A stretch of 64,000 nt of DNA from Okeania sp. KiyG1. GTDB lineage: Bacteria; Cyanobacteriota; Cyanobacteriia; Cyanobacteriales; Microcoleaceae. Both the position numbers and the translations under genes were made by a program. How positions within the stretch are numbered: the first letter of the stretch is position 1; every line of letters starts with the position of its first letter. This document shows positions 29,819 through 38,825 of this stretch, piece after piece. The notes beneath the pieces are model-generated. The model did no database searches. It was not told where the DNA came from and worked only from the letters and a program-made list of their open reading frames with translations. The stretch lies in assembly GCF_014132355.1 (NCBI RefSeq), contig NZ_BLZO01000093.1:90881-154880 (forward strand). Reading direction: 5' to 3'.

Positions 29819-30750
29819 TTAATCAATTCCAGGGTTAAGTTTTTCCTTTTCAGTTGTTAGTTTCCTGGGTACCATAACAGCTAAAGCTAAAGGAACTACC
29901 TGGAAATGTGCTGGAGTATAAGTAACAATTTCCCCGTCTGTATTAATGGGACGAGGTTTGCGGGTATAAACATTAAATACAGAACCAGAAAGGAAACGAA
30001 ATCCAAAATTTTCTTGATATTTTCCTTGCCATATAGAAGGCAACATACCAATAAATTGCCAACAATACTTGATTTCTAAACTGTATAAATCTAGTCTTTG
30101 GTCATCAATAGCAGCATCGTGAGCAATAGTCATACCACCCCCATAATGTTTGCCATTTCCTACCGCAACTTGCAGTGTTTTAACTATTTTTGTTTCACCA
30201 TTGCAGCGAATTTCTGCAGTAAAAGGGCGACTTTTTAAAATCATTTTACTGGCAGTAATAGCATAAGCTAATACACCCCATCGACGTTTTGCTTCTTTAG
30301 TTAAATTGTTAGTAATATCTACACTTAATCCGATACTAGCAACATTGAAAAAATATTTGCCATTAACTACACCTAAATCTATATAACGTTTTTTACCTGT
30401 AGCGATCGCTCGACAAGCTTCAAATAAAGAATCAGGAATTCCTAAAGTTCTAGCTAGATCGTTAGCAGTGCCTAATGGTAAAATTCCTAAGGGTAAACCT
30501 GTGTCTACTAGAGCATCTACTGCCAAGTTTAATGTGCCATCTCCACCGCCAATAATTACCATATTTATCTGGTTTTTGTAGTTTTGAATAAAATGGTTAA
30601 AATCCTGGGGAGATTGAGTTTCTTTACAAATAACTTCTAAGCCAAAATCTTGTAAATAATTTAAAGCTAAAGGTAAATTATTAGTGACTTTTCTAGCATG
30701 GGGATTAATTAATAAAAGAGCTTTTTTGATTCTATTTTATTTGAGTTCAT
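29819..30750 (-). CDS. diacylglycerol-kinase-like lipid kinase, apparent frameshift near the start
   Basis: The frame from 30562 encodes MVIIGGGDGTLNLAVDALVD, the GGGDGT nucleotide site of the DagK/YegS/sphingosine kinase family, then GILPLGTANDLARTLGI and a C-terminal domain ending in FQVVPLALAVMVP. The same frame stays open upstream to about 30727 and includes KALLLINPHARKVTNNLPLA, the missing family N-terminus. A start MNSNKIESKK at 30750 is one base out of frame, the slip lying in a run of A (T at 30722-30727). The complete protein would be about 310 residues, normal for the family. Predicted role: phosphorylation of a membrane lipid. Confidence 0.85.
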
Positions 30751-31144
30751 AAAGAAAGTAAAAATTTAAAAGTAAGAAAAAAAGGAAGGATTTAAGCAAT
30801 AAATCGAGAAGTAGGAAATGCTTACTAGCAAATACGATAACTGTATAACCGGATTTCATATTATTGCTAAAATTGGAGATATTTATTGCATTTACTAATA
30901 CCATTTATCAAAATTTTTGCTACATTCCCTTGGGAGTAGGGAGTAGGGAGTAGGGAGTAGGGAGTAGGGTTTAAAGGCATAATATATTTTGGATTAATGC
31001 CGATAATCCTATACATTCATTACTGAATTATTATTATTACTTAATAACAGAAGTCGCATTGGAAGTATAGTATTATTTTTGGGAATTGGTATAACATATT
31101 TTTGTATAATTTTGTAATCTTTGAAAAAGAATTTTCGACTGGTT
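30751..31144. other. spacer with STRR
   Basis: GGGAGTA heptamers run at about 30931-30966. The phrase TAACAGAAGTCGCATTGGAAG near 31046 and its reverse-complement-like counterpart near 9488 mark another short dispersed repeat. No gene. Confidence 0.45.
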
Positions 31145-32302
31145 ATGACAAACAGTTTGATTCAACCTGAGCAAAATTTCGCTATTTGGGCAATTCTTCT
31201 TTCAGCAGCAACTATTGGTTTTTGGTCAGAACAAAAAAAGTGGGGTGCAAGCATATCTGGTGCTGTCGTAACTATGGTTGTAACATTTTTTCTGTCGAAT
31301 TTAAGAATTATACCTATTGATGCTCCTGTCTATAATGTAGTTTGGTCTTTTCTGGTTCCTTTTTCTATTCCTCTGCTTTTATTTCAAGCTAATATACTAC
31401 AAATTATGCATGAATGTGGGCGAGTTTTAATTGCTTATTTTTTAGGTGCTTTGGGAACAGTTTTGGGAACTATATTAGCATATTATTTGATTCCTATAGG
31501 TGAGTTAGATTGGAAATTAGCTGGAGTTTTCTGTGCTACTTACATAGGTGGTTCTGTAAATTTTTTTGCCACTGCTCAAATTATCGAATTAAATTTAGAT
31601 TCAGGAGATTTGTTAACTGCAGGAACAGCAGCAGATAATTTGGCTATGACCTTGTTTTTTCTACTGTTATTTGCTTTACCTTCTCTGAAATGGGTAAAAC
31701 AAATTTTTCCTGCTAATAATTTTGCTCAAGATACAAGTTTTCTAGAACAAAGTAAAAGGAATTTTTCTGAGTCACTAACACAAGAATTATCGGTTCTAGA
31801 TATGAGTAAAGCATTAGCTATTAGTGGAATTTCAGGTGCATTAGGCATTAGTATTGCTAGTTTATTAGGCATTTATAAAGCAGCAATTTTATTCACCACT
31901 ATTTTAATAGTTTCTCTAGCCACAATATTTCCCCAATATTTAGGAAAATTAACAGTAGCAGACAAAATTGGTACTTTGTTAATGCAGATATTTTTTGCCG
32001 TAATTGGAGCTAGTGCTAATATTTGGAAAGTTCTAGAATTTGGACCAGTTTTATTTTTTTTCGCTGGGGTAATTTTGACTGTTCATTTACTTTTTCTATT
32101 ACTAGCTGGTAAATTATTAAACTTAGAATTGGCTGAGTTAGTTGTAGCTTCTAACGCCAATTTGGGAGGTCCTACTACTGCTGCTGCTATGGCAAAAGCG
32201 AAAAATTGGTATCAATTAGTAACTCCTGCCATTCTTTGTGGTATTTTTGGTTATGCTCTAGCTACTTTTATTGGAGTTGCTTTAGCTAATTTTTTGGGTT
32301 AA
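31145..32302 (+). CDS. DUF819 family membrane protein
   Basis: About 385 residues from ATG 31145 (an upstream in-frame TTG at 31121 would add eight residues but looks less likely). Ten or so hydrophobic segments cover the chain. Family features include WSFLVPFSIPLLLFQANI, ATYIGGSVNFFATAQ, DNLAMTLFFLLLFALPS and NANLGGPTTAAAMAKAKNW. The DUF819 (YjcL-like) family is an inner-membrane transporter-like group with no settled substrate. Gene intact; neighbours give no clue. Confidence 0.88.
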   Translation: MTNSLIQPEQNFAIWAILLSAATIGFWSEQKKWGASISGAVVTMVVTFFLSNLRIIPIDAPVYNVVWSFLVPFSIPLLLFQANILQIMHECGRVLIAYFLGALGTVLGTILAYYLIPIGELDWKLAGVFCATYIGGSVNFFATAQIIELNLDSGDLLTAGTAADNLAMTLFFLLLFALPSLKWVKQIFPANNFAQDTSFLEQSKRNFSESLTQELSVLDMSKALAISGISGALGISIASLLGIYKAAILFTTILIVSLATIFPQYLGKLTVADKIGTLLMQIFFAVIGASANIWKVLEFGPVLFFFAGVILTVHLLFLLLAGKLLNLELAELVVASNANLGGPTTAAAMAKAKNWYQLVTPAILCGIFGYALATFIGVALANFLG

Positions 32303-32587
32303 AAAATGTTCAATAATTTAGAATTTAGAATTTAGAATTTAGAATTACCTCTCCTTTAAAACGGATAGGATTGACTCAAAAAAAATTTTTTCTTTTTATC
32401 CCCTTTTAAAGGGAAAAAAGCGGTCGAGGGATGGCGTTAGTGGAGCGGGTCTGCAAGAACGGGTCTCCTCGCCATATCCATGAGACTAAGAGAAGAAATA
32501 ATATTTCCTTATATTCAATTCTGTAACGGTTTTAACCATAGGTAATTATCAATTATCAATTATCCATTATCAATTAATTAATACTCC
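32303..32587. repeat. family-1 repeat copy with STRR edges
   Basis: Reverse-oriented family-1 copy (about 32305-32580). TTTAGAATTTAGAAT heptamers are followed by ACCTCTCCTTTAAAACGG, an inner hairpin region around CGGTCGAGGGATGGCG and CCTCGCCATATCC, and AATTATCAATTATC-type units. It fills the whole space between the convergent DUF819 and phosphoesterase genes. It shares the inner CGGTCGAGGGATGGCG hairpin with the copies at 29.5 kb and 59.6 kb. Confidence 0.65.
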
Positions 32588-34420
32588 CTAAAACAATTGA
32601 AATTCATCAAATTTTACTACTTCAGAATTAGGTTTTCTGGTATCAAAATAGTAACTACTAACTGTTCCTGTCTCGGTCTCAAAAATACTAAAAACTGTAA
32701 TATCATTACTGGCAATATAGGGTTGAGGTCTTCCCTTTTCATCTAGCAAAGGTACAATGGTTGGAATTATCGGTTCTAAACCATTAGGATTTCCAATTTC
32801 AGCATATTTTTCCTGGTAATCTAAAGGTACATTTCGCTTTTTATCTCCTACATAAGCTCCATAACTATTACCCACATTTGATGTTTCTAGAAAGTGCATT
32901 CCACTCGGACTAACAAAACGATTCCAAAGATGAGAATGCCCATAAAATACTAACTGTATGCCAGCATTTTCTAACAAGGGTAAAACATCTCGAATAATAT
33001 AGTCATTTTGTTGGGGATATTCATAACGAATCATCGTAATATTGCCATTTTCATCTCTGTCAATAAATTGTACTGGATTAGTATAAGCAGGAGCAATATT
33101 TTCACCAAGAGAATGGGGCGGATGGTGAAACATTACGACTTTATATTTAGCTTGTTTAAATTCTTCGCTTGCCAGTTCTTTTTCTAACCAATTATATTGC
33201 TCGCTACCTTGATTAATAGGTTCAAAAATATGCTGGCCATAACCCCATTCAGCCGGATTATCAAAATCTTTTTTCCGTTCCCGATATTTACCTCTCGCAT
33301 TATCTCTTAAATGAGGAACTCTCCAGATATTCGTAATATATAAAACTACTAAACGTACATCGCCAAAAGTTACAGCATAGTAATTTTTTTCCTCTGAACC
33401 ATTTTGAGGCAGGGTGAAAATTTCTTGGTAAGTGTCTGTATTAAAAGAATTATTTTTTAACCAAGCTATATCAGGAGCGATATTTGTGGAATTTTGTCTA
33501 TATAAATCTGACGCAGCATCCCGTGGGTAGGGTTGACTAAATTGGTAATTCAAAGAAGTTTTCATGGAAAATATACCCATAACTTCGTGGTTGCCAATTG
33601 CTGGAAAGAGAGGGATATTTTGAATTAACTCCCCACCTTTATAAATAGTTTTTGTACCATTTTTTTCTAATTCATAATTAGCTCTACCTTGGAGGTTAGA
33701 AAAAAAAGCATTTCCTCGATTATCATCAAACCATTCTGAAGCACGGTCAGGAATATTAACTAAATCTCCAGCAAAAAAAATAGCGTCTAATTTATCAAAA
33801 TTTTCTGTTACCTTTTGCAGATTTGCCGAACTCATTGGTTTTAATTGATGGTCGGAAGTGAGGAGAATTTTTAAAGGTCTATCAGGGGTTGGTTTAGCAG
33901 CCAAAGTAAAAATTTTGCTCCTCATATTTTCCCCATTTTCCTTTTGACTAATAATTCGATATGGCACAGAAATATTAGGTGTTAAACCAATAACTTTTGC
34001 TTCATGTCGCCAGATATCTCGCATAATAGGTTGTTGATAAATTAAACCTTTTTCTGTTTGTTTTCCTACGCGAGAATCTTGGTCTTCACGAGTGCGACTT
34101 AGTTTAGTAGTATTTGCCTCAATAACTTGATTCAAATTTTCACCATAAACTACAAAATTACCTTTGCCAGGAAATTCAGTAAACCAAACAACTTGTACAG
34201 AATTTTCTGTCGGAGCTTGGAGAAATGGATCTGTTAACAATTGGACTGGAGATTCGAGAGAATACATAATTATAAATATGAAGATAACAACAATAATTAA
34301 AACACCAAAAATCCATGGATTACGATAAGAATCTCTGGGATTTTCAAATATTTCTGGAGGAGGATTAAACATAGAAATAATTAGACCAATTTGAAAAAAT
34401 AATACTACAAGAAGGTGCAT
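32588..34420 (-). CDS. membrane-anchored metallophosphoesterase (purple acid phosphatase-like)
   Basis: 610 residues. A single membrane segment near residues 35-58 (FGVLIIVVIFIFIIMYSL) anchors it, with the bulk outside. Next comes a fibronectin-like N-terminal domain (SVQVVWFTEFPGKGNFVVYG) typical of purple acid phosphatases, then calcineurin-type metal motifs: LLTSDHQ, FFAGDLVN, PAIGNHEVMG, VMFHHPPHS and VFYGHSHLWNRF. The first motif has DHQ rather than DxH. Probable role: hydrolysis of phosphate esters at the cell surface. The start could be the Met of MFNPPPEIFENP, 18 residues in, which removes an extra hydrophobic stretch. Confidence 0.88.
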   Translation of the reverse strand: MHLLVVLFFQIGLIISMFNPPPEIFENPRDSYRNPWIFGVLIIVVIFIFIIMYSLESPVQLLTDPFLQAPTENSVQVVWFTEFPGKGNFVVYGENLNQVIEANTTKLSRTREDQDSRVGKQTEKGLIYQQPIMRDIWRHEAKVIGLTPNISVPYRIISQKENGENMRSKIFTLAAKPTPDRPLKILLTSDHQLKPMSSANLQKVTENFDKLDAIFFAGDLVNIPDRASEWFDDNRGNAFFSNLQGRANYELEKNGTKTIYKGGELIQNIPLFPAIGNHEVMGIFSMKTSLNYQFSQPYPRDAASDLYRQNSTNIAPDIAWLKNNSFNTDTYQEIFTLPQNGSEEKNYYAVTFGDVRLVVLYITNIWRVPHLRDNARGKYRERKKDFDNPAEWGYGQHIFEPINQGSEQYNWLEKELASEEFKQAKYKVVMFHHPPHSLGENIAPAYTNPVQFIDRDENGNITMIRYEYPQQNDYIIRDVLPLLENAGIQLVFYGHSHLWNRFVSPSGMHFLETSNVGNSYGAYVGDKKRNVPLDYQEKYAEIGNPNGLEPIIPTIVPLLDEKGRPQPYIASNDITVFSIFETETGTVSSYYFDTRKPNSEVVKFDEFQLF

Positions 34421-34867
34421 CTTGATTATAGATGTTTAAAATGAGCTGCTTCAATTCATTTAAGACAGCTATTTCTATTATTTTTTTCTTTTTTATTCAG
34501 TAGCTTTGTAGAAGTAGTGATTTATACTGGAGGAAATAAACAATTAATAATTAACAATTAATAATTACCTCTCCTTTTGCTTGCTGAATTTAGTTTTTCT
34601 CTCAATATCACTACTTGCACAATACTACCTTTTATGCAAAATTTCCTCCTTTTTTCCCTCCTACTTATTTTCTCTTCTTCCTTTAATGTAAAGTAAGCAT
34701 TTCCTGTGTAATGCTACGCAAACAGCTTTTTAATAAATGAAGCAAGCATTTACTTAACTTCTACGACATTTTAAAAAAATAATTTAAGCACAAGAACAGC
34801 AAGCTTAAATTTTCCACTAAAATTAATAAAGCTGTTTGCGCAGCATTCCGTAGGAATAGCTGATAGC
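34421..34867. other. spacer with family-4 repeats
   Basis: Family-4 copies lie at 34696-34722 (forward) and 34831-34854 (reverse), with a third (34873-34899) inside the end of the next gene. AATTAAT-type STRR occurs near 34540-34567. No gene. Confidence 0.5.
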
Positions 34868-35650
34868 TTACTGCTGTTTGCGCAGCATTCCGTAGGAAAT
34901 GCTTGCAATGTAACTGTCAAAATCATCTTGAATTACTCTTAAATATTCAAAGGAAGGAATCTCAAATAGTCGGTCTTGTACCCGGTCAATTTCTACAGTT
35001 AAATTAATCACGTTCTCTAATTTAAAGGGATATTTAATTTGGCGATCGCTTAAGGCATATTTTATTTCTTTAATACTAGAAAGTTGACTAGCTCCATAGA
35101 CTCGAAGTTTCCCTTTTTCATCGCAAACACCAGCTTCAATTGTATACCAAAAAAGCCGAACTATTTCTTGTTCTATATCTTTGTCGTTGACATCTTTTAT
35201 AGTTATATATTGATTGCCTAAATTTTGCAAAAAGTTAGAATATATTGGGGAAAAAAGTAACGGAATATGACCAAAAATATCATGCCAAAGATCGGGAAGT
35301 TGAGAAAAATCAATATCAGTATTCGAGCTGACGAAAGTTGCTACTGGAAAATATCGATGAGATAGAAGATAAAAATAGTCTTCTGCTTCTAATAAACCTT
35401 TTACAGGCCATAGTTGCCATCCAGTTTGCTCTTGTAAAAAATCGGAAATATCATTAATATTAGGAATATCTTGAATCAAATCTTTGATATTTGCTAAACC
35501 TTCAATAAATGGTTGAACTGCTCGATATTCAATACTTTATAATTGTCTATTTAAAAGTTGCTTCCAGTTACGATAAGCTTGGGCTTGATAATCATAAAAG
35601 TTCTGCTTCGATCTTTCACAGAGTAACTTTTCTAAAGTTATGGATTGCAT
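34868..35650 (-). pseudogene. aromatic amino acid hydroxylase (phenylalanine-4-hydroxylase-like), in-frame stop at codon 38
   Basis: ATG 35650 reads MQSITLEKLLCERSKQNFYD to LLNRQL, meets TAA (35537-35539), and continues in the same frame SIEYRAVQPFIEG to the end. The catalytic core is intact: DLWHDIFGHIPLL gives the two iron-binding His and FWYTIEAGVC the Glu. These biopterin-dependent enzymes hydroxylate Phe, Tyr or Trp; the sequence does not say which. Total length would be about 260 residues, like bacterial PhhA. The last residues (SYGMLRKQQ) are translated from a family-4 repeat, so the true C-terminus is replaced. A product could start at 35479, but it would lack about 57 residues. Confidence 0.82.
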
Positions 35651-35992
35651 ATTTACTCCTATTAAGTTATTCTAAATTGAACTATTATTATAAATTGATG
35701 CTCAGAATACTATAAAAAAATACTTTGTCAATTTCTAGTCAATTTTGTAGATACATTGAAGTCAAATAGAAAATATATAAAGAATTTAATTATTCACTGA
35801 AAGTGTATATTATTCTTCTGTCTACTACTCCCACACTCAAGGAAACATAGAAAAATTTTTGAGATTTGGTATAAGGGGGCAAAAAAAATCAACTTTAGTA
35901 TTTAAAAATCTAGCTTCAGATGAAAGTGCTGTTAACTAATAACTAATAGCTAATCACTAATAACTGATAACTTAAATAAATAGGAGCTTGCC
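35651..35992. other. divergent intergenic region
   Basis: Lies between the reverse-strand hydroxylase and the forward sulfotransferase, so it should hold promoters for both, but no confident box can be assigned. AACTAATAACTAATAGC-like short repeats occur near 35935-35970. AGGAGC about 12 bp before ATG 35996 is a plausible ribosome site. Confidence 0.4.
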
Positions 35993-36859
35993 TTGATGAA
36001 ACAAAGTATAAAACCAAGTTATATACTACACAAAAATTTTCGCCTACCAATGGGATTTTCTCCAGAAAATTTTGATTATGGACTTACATATCAAGCTCAA
36101 GCAAGAGACACTTTTATTGTTACTTATCCCAAATGTGGAACAACTTGGACTCAACATATTGTTTGGATGTTATCCCATGATGGAAAACCATTTCCTGTTG
36201 GTAAAAATATTAATTTAGAAGTTCCTCACCTGGAAGAAGTAGGAAGTGATTTTGTGAAATATTTATCCGAAACTCGTTTTATCAAAACTCATTTAACTTA
36301 CGATTTAACTCCCTATAATCCTGATTCAAAATACATTTATATAGCTCGTAATCCTTTCGACTGTGCTGTTTCTTTCTATTATCATACTAAAGGATTCATC
36401 AAACATTATGATTTTGCTGAAGGTACATTTGATGACTTTTTTGAATGTTTTATTAATGGAGAAGTAGACTGGGGAGATTATTTCGACCATTTAGTTGGTT
36501 GGGTGCAACATAAAAACGATAAAAATGTGTTGTTTTTAACTTATGAATCTATGAAAAATAACCAGAAAGAAAATATTATTGCTATAGCAAAATTTTTAGG
36601 CGATCGCTATTTAGAAAAAATCGAAAATCCACAAATTCTAGAAAGCATTCTTTACCATACAAATTTTACTAGCATGAGCAAAAATCAAAGTCGTTGGTCT
36701 AGTCAACGTCCAGCTAATATGACTCCATTTATTCGTAAAGGAAAAGTAGGAGATTGGAAGGCACATTTCTCACTTTCTCAAACTCAGAGATTAAGTGAAA
36801 AATTTAGAATAAGAACTGTTGGTACTGAAGCTGAAAATTTATGGGAAATTCCTGAATAA
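35993..36859 (+). CDS. cytosolic-type sulfotransferase
   Basis: About 288 residues (ATG 35996, with an alternative one codon earlier). It resembles animal-type SULT enzymes that move sulfate from PAPS to a hydroxyl or amine. The 5'-phosphosulfate loop is TYPKCGTTWTQHIVWML near residues 44-60, the 3'-phosphate motif is YIARNPFDCAVSFYYH near 120-135, and the C-terminal RKGKVGDWKAHF is the family's P-loop-like signature. The acceptor is unknown. It is the only intact member of a run of hydroxylase, sulfotransferase and methyltransferase genes, a set seen in small-molecule tailoring. Confidence 0.92.
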   Translation: MMKQSIKPSYILHKNFRLPMGFSPENFDYGLTYQAQARDTFIVTYPKCGTTWTQHIVWMLSHDGKPFPVGKNINLEVPHLEEVGSDFVKYLSETRFIKTHLTYDLTPYNPDSKYIYIARNPFDCAVSFYYHTKGFIKHYDFAEGTFDDFFECFINGEVDWGDYFDHLVGWVQHKNDKNVLFLTYESMKNNQKENIIAIAKFLGDRYLEKIENPQILESILYHTNFTSMSKNQSRWSSQRPANMTPFIRKGKVGDWKAHFSLSQTQRLSEKFRIRTVGTEAENLWEIPE

Positions 36860-36959
36860 TTCTGGTTATTTTTAAATAAAAAATTAGGGATGATAAATAA
36901 AAAGAAATTATTGATATAATTAAATATGAAAAATTTGGCAAGAAATTAAAGTAAAAAAA

Positions 36960-37679
36960 ATGGTCAATCAATATACAGGAATTACTAATTATTACGATTT
37001 ATTGATGATGTCTGGCTACTATGACTACCATAATATAGCTAAGGAAGTATACTCAATTATAGGTAATAATTGTGAGATTATTGAATTAGGAACAGGAACG
37101 GGATTACTTGCAGAAAAATACATAGAAATAGACCCAAACTGTCAGTTTACTGGAGTCGATATTACACCATCCTTTTTGGAAATTGCCAAAAAACGTTTGG
37201 GAAATAAAGCTAAACTTATTGTCGCTGATGCCCTAACAATGGAATAAAATAAAACCTTCGATGTTGCCATATCAAATGCCGGAGTTTGGCTATTTATTAA
37301 TTTGGGCGATCGCTTAGAGTTAGTTAGTCATATTCCTGATGTTCAAGCTAACTATCAAGGGTTAAAAAATTTAGCTCGTCATTTACGAACAGGAAGTTTG
37401 TTTTTGTTAAGTATACAAAAGTCGGGGATTGATTTTGAACAACATTTACCAGGAGGAATTGTATATTCTCAACTTATTGAGGAATTAGAAGATAAGATAG
37501 ATTATCACACTCGTAAAAAAAGCTATTTCTTTAAGAAAGATGGTAAAATTCTAGCTCAAGAACAACTAACAATTACCTTGTTTAGACAGGATGCTTATCA
37601 GAAATTATTTGATGAAGCAGGATTTGATTTCCAAGGTGTTAATAATGAGAATACCTTGGCGGTCTACAAAAAGAGATAA
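36960..37679 (+). pseudogene. SAM-dependent class I methyltransferase with an in-frame TAA
   Basis: ATG 36960 reads to IVADALTME, then TAA (37245-37247), and the same frame continues NKTFDVAISNAGVWLFI to AVYKKR at 37679. The reconstructed 239-residue protein has the methyltransferase SAM loop IIELGTGTGLLAEKY near residue 40, the acidic FTGVDITPSFLEIAKK near 60-75, and motif II-like DVAISNAGVW. The interruption is a single codon, not a slip. It is about 100 bp from the sulfotransferase, so they probably form one unit. Substrate unknown. Confidence 0.85.
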
Positions 37680-37731
37680 AAGTCTATTGGTACTGAAACT
37701 GAAAATTTATAATATTTTCCTGCTAATAATT

Positions 37732-38345
37732 TTAAGTAAAATGTTTGAGATAGCCTTTGAGTCCACCAATATAAAACAGGTCTTTTAAATAAATATCTGT
37801 ATTAGGTTTTAATAAATTTGTTGGTTTAAATCCACATAATATAGAACTGTAAATACCATTGCAGTCAAAATCATAAACTGGATGATATATATATGAAACA
37901 AATTCTTTATCTATTTCTTTAATGTCAACATAGATAGGCATTCTATCTCCTACTACCTGATTTAACAATAGAACAAAAATACAAATTTGGTTTTCTTTTG
38001 TTCTTTTTCACTTATTTTCCATTTAACTCCATCTAAAATTTTCTGGCATTCATCATCTTCTAGGTTTACATAATTATGGTATAAAACATAAAAATATTCA
38101 TCTTCATCTTCTTCATATTCATAGTCAACATTTTCCTCCAAAATCCTAGAAAAACAAGTAGTTTTAACTTGTAAATTTACTGATTTATTATTTGTCAAAT
38201 AAAAATCCGCTCCATCATCTCCCCATTCATATAACTCGTAATTAACATTACTAATTAATTCACCTAAATATTCTTTTACCGAATAATTAAGGTTTAAAGC
38301 CTCTCCTTTTAAGGAGAAACAAGAAAAAATTTTCCTTTGATTCAA
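37732..38345 (-). pseudogene. unknown gene, two overlapping frames, 5' end inside a repeat
   Basis: The frame from 38345 starts inside a family-1 repeat (its first ~23 residues, with SLKGEALNLNYSV, are repeat-coded), then reads KEYLGELISNVNYELYEWGD, FYLTNNKSVNLQVKTT and a long acidic stretch ending KFVFLFYC at 37962. The next frame (LNQVVGDRMPIYVDIKEIDK to GYLKHFT, 37732-37968) overlaps it by 7 bp and may be the same gene after a slip. The family is not recognised, though LQVKTT recalls DUF4365-type nuclease-like folds only weakly. Confidence 0.45.
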
Positions 38346-38406
38346 TCCTCTTCCTTTTAGGGAGAGGTAATTATCAATTATCCATTATCAATTATCAATT
38401 ATTGAA
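38275..38406 (-). repeat. family-1 mobile repeat, identical to 676-807
   Basis: All 132 bases match the copy at 676-807. It lies between, and contributes codons to, two reverse-strand frames: the upstream one ends inside it (SIIDN) and the downstream one starts inside it. AAGAAT is found on both flanks and could be a target-site duplication, though the host frames do not join cleanly if it is removed. Confidence 0.8.
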
Positions 38407-38678
38407 AGATTCTTCCCTATTTTACCTATTTTATAATTAATAAATTCATCAGGAAAGTAATCGCTATACCCACCATAATACTTGTATGTTAACTCCTGAC
38501 AAAACCAATTTAATTTGTCTGCTAAGTCTATGTCATCCAAATCAACTAAAGAATATAGATGAATAGCCTCATCAAAGTCATATTTACTCCTTGTAAAAGC
38601 AGGCATTCTTTGTTTTAGTTTGATAATAAATTCATCTTGTTGTGATTCTAAAATTTTCATCCAATTAATTTCTGGCAT
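38388..38678 (-). CDS. hypothetical protein, C-terminus altered by repeat
   Basis: 96 residues, MPEINWMKILESQQDEFI to GKIGKNLSIIDN. The last few residues and the TGA stop come from the family-1 repeat. The chain is acidic with a WFCQELTYKYYGGYSDYFPD stretch. No family recognised. The original gene may have ended nearby or continued into the 37732-38345 frames; the frames differ by one base, so this is not settled. Confidence 0.5.
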   Translation of the reverse strand: MPEINWMKILESQQDEFIIKLKQRMPAFTRSKYDFDEAIHLYSLVDLDDIDLADKLNWFCQELTYKYYGGYSDYFPDEFINYKIGKIGKNLSIIDN

Positions 38679-38825
38679 AAGATAAATCCTCAGTATTTAA
38701 CCCAAATTGATTATTTTTTAAATGTTAAATTATACAAAATTTTAATCAATCCGGTTAACAACACTCCACCAAAGAATTTAACATCAATACAGTTTATATT
38801 TTAATAGTCTAATTCTCAAATCAAT

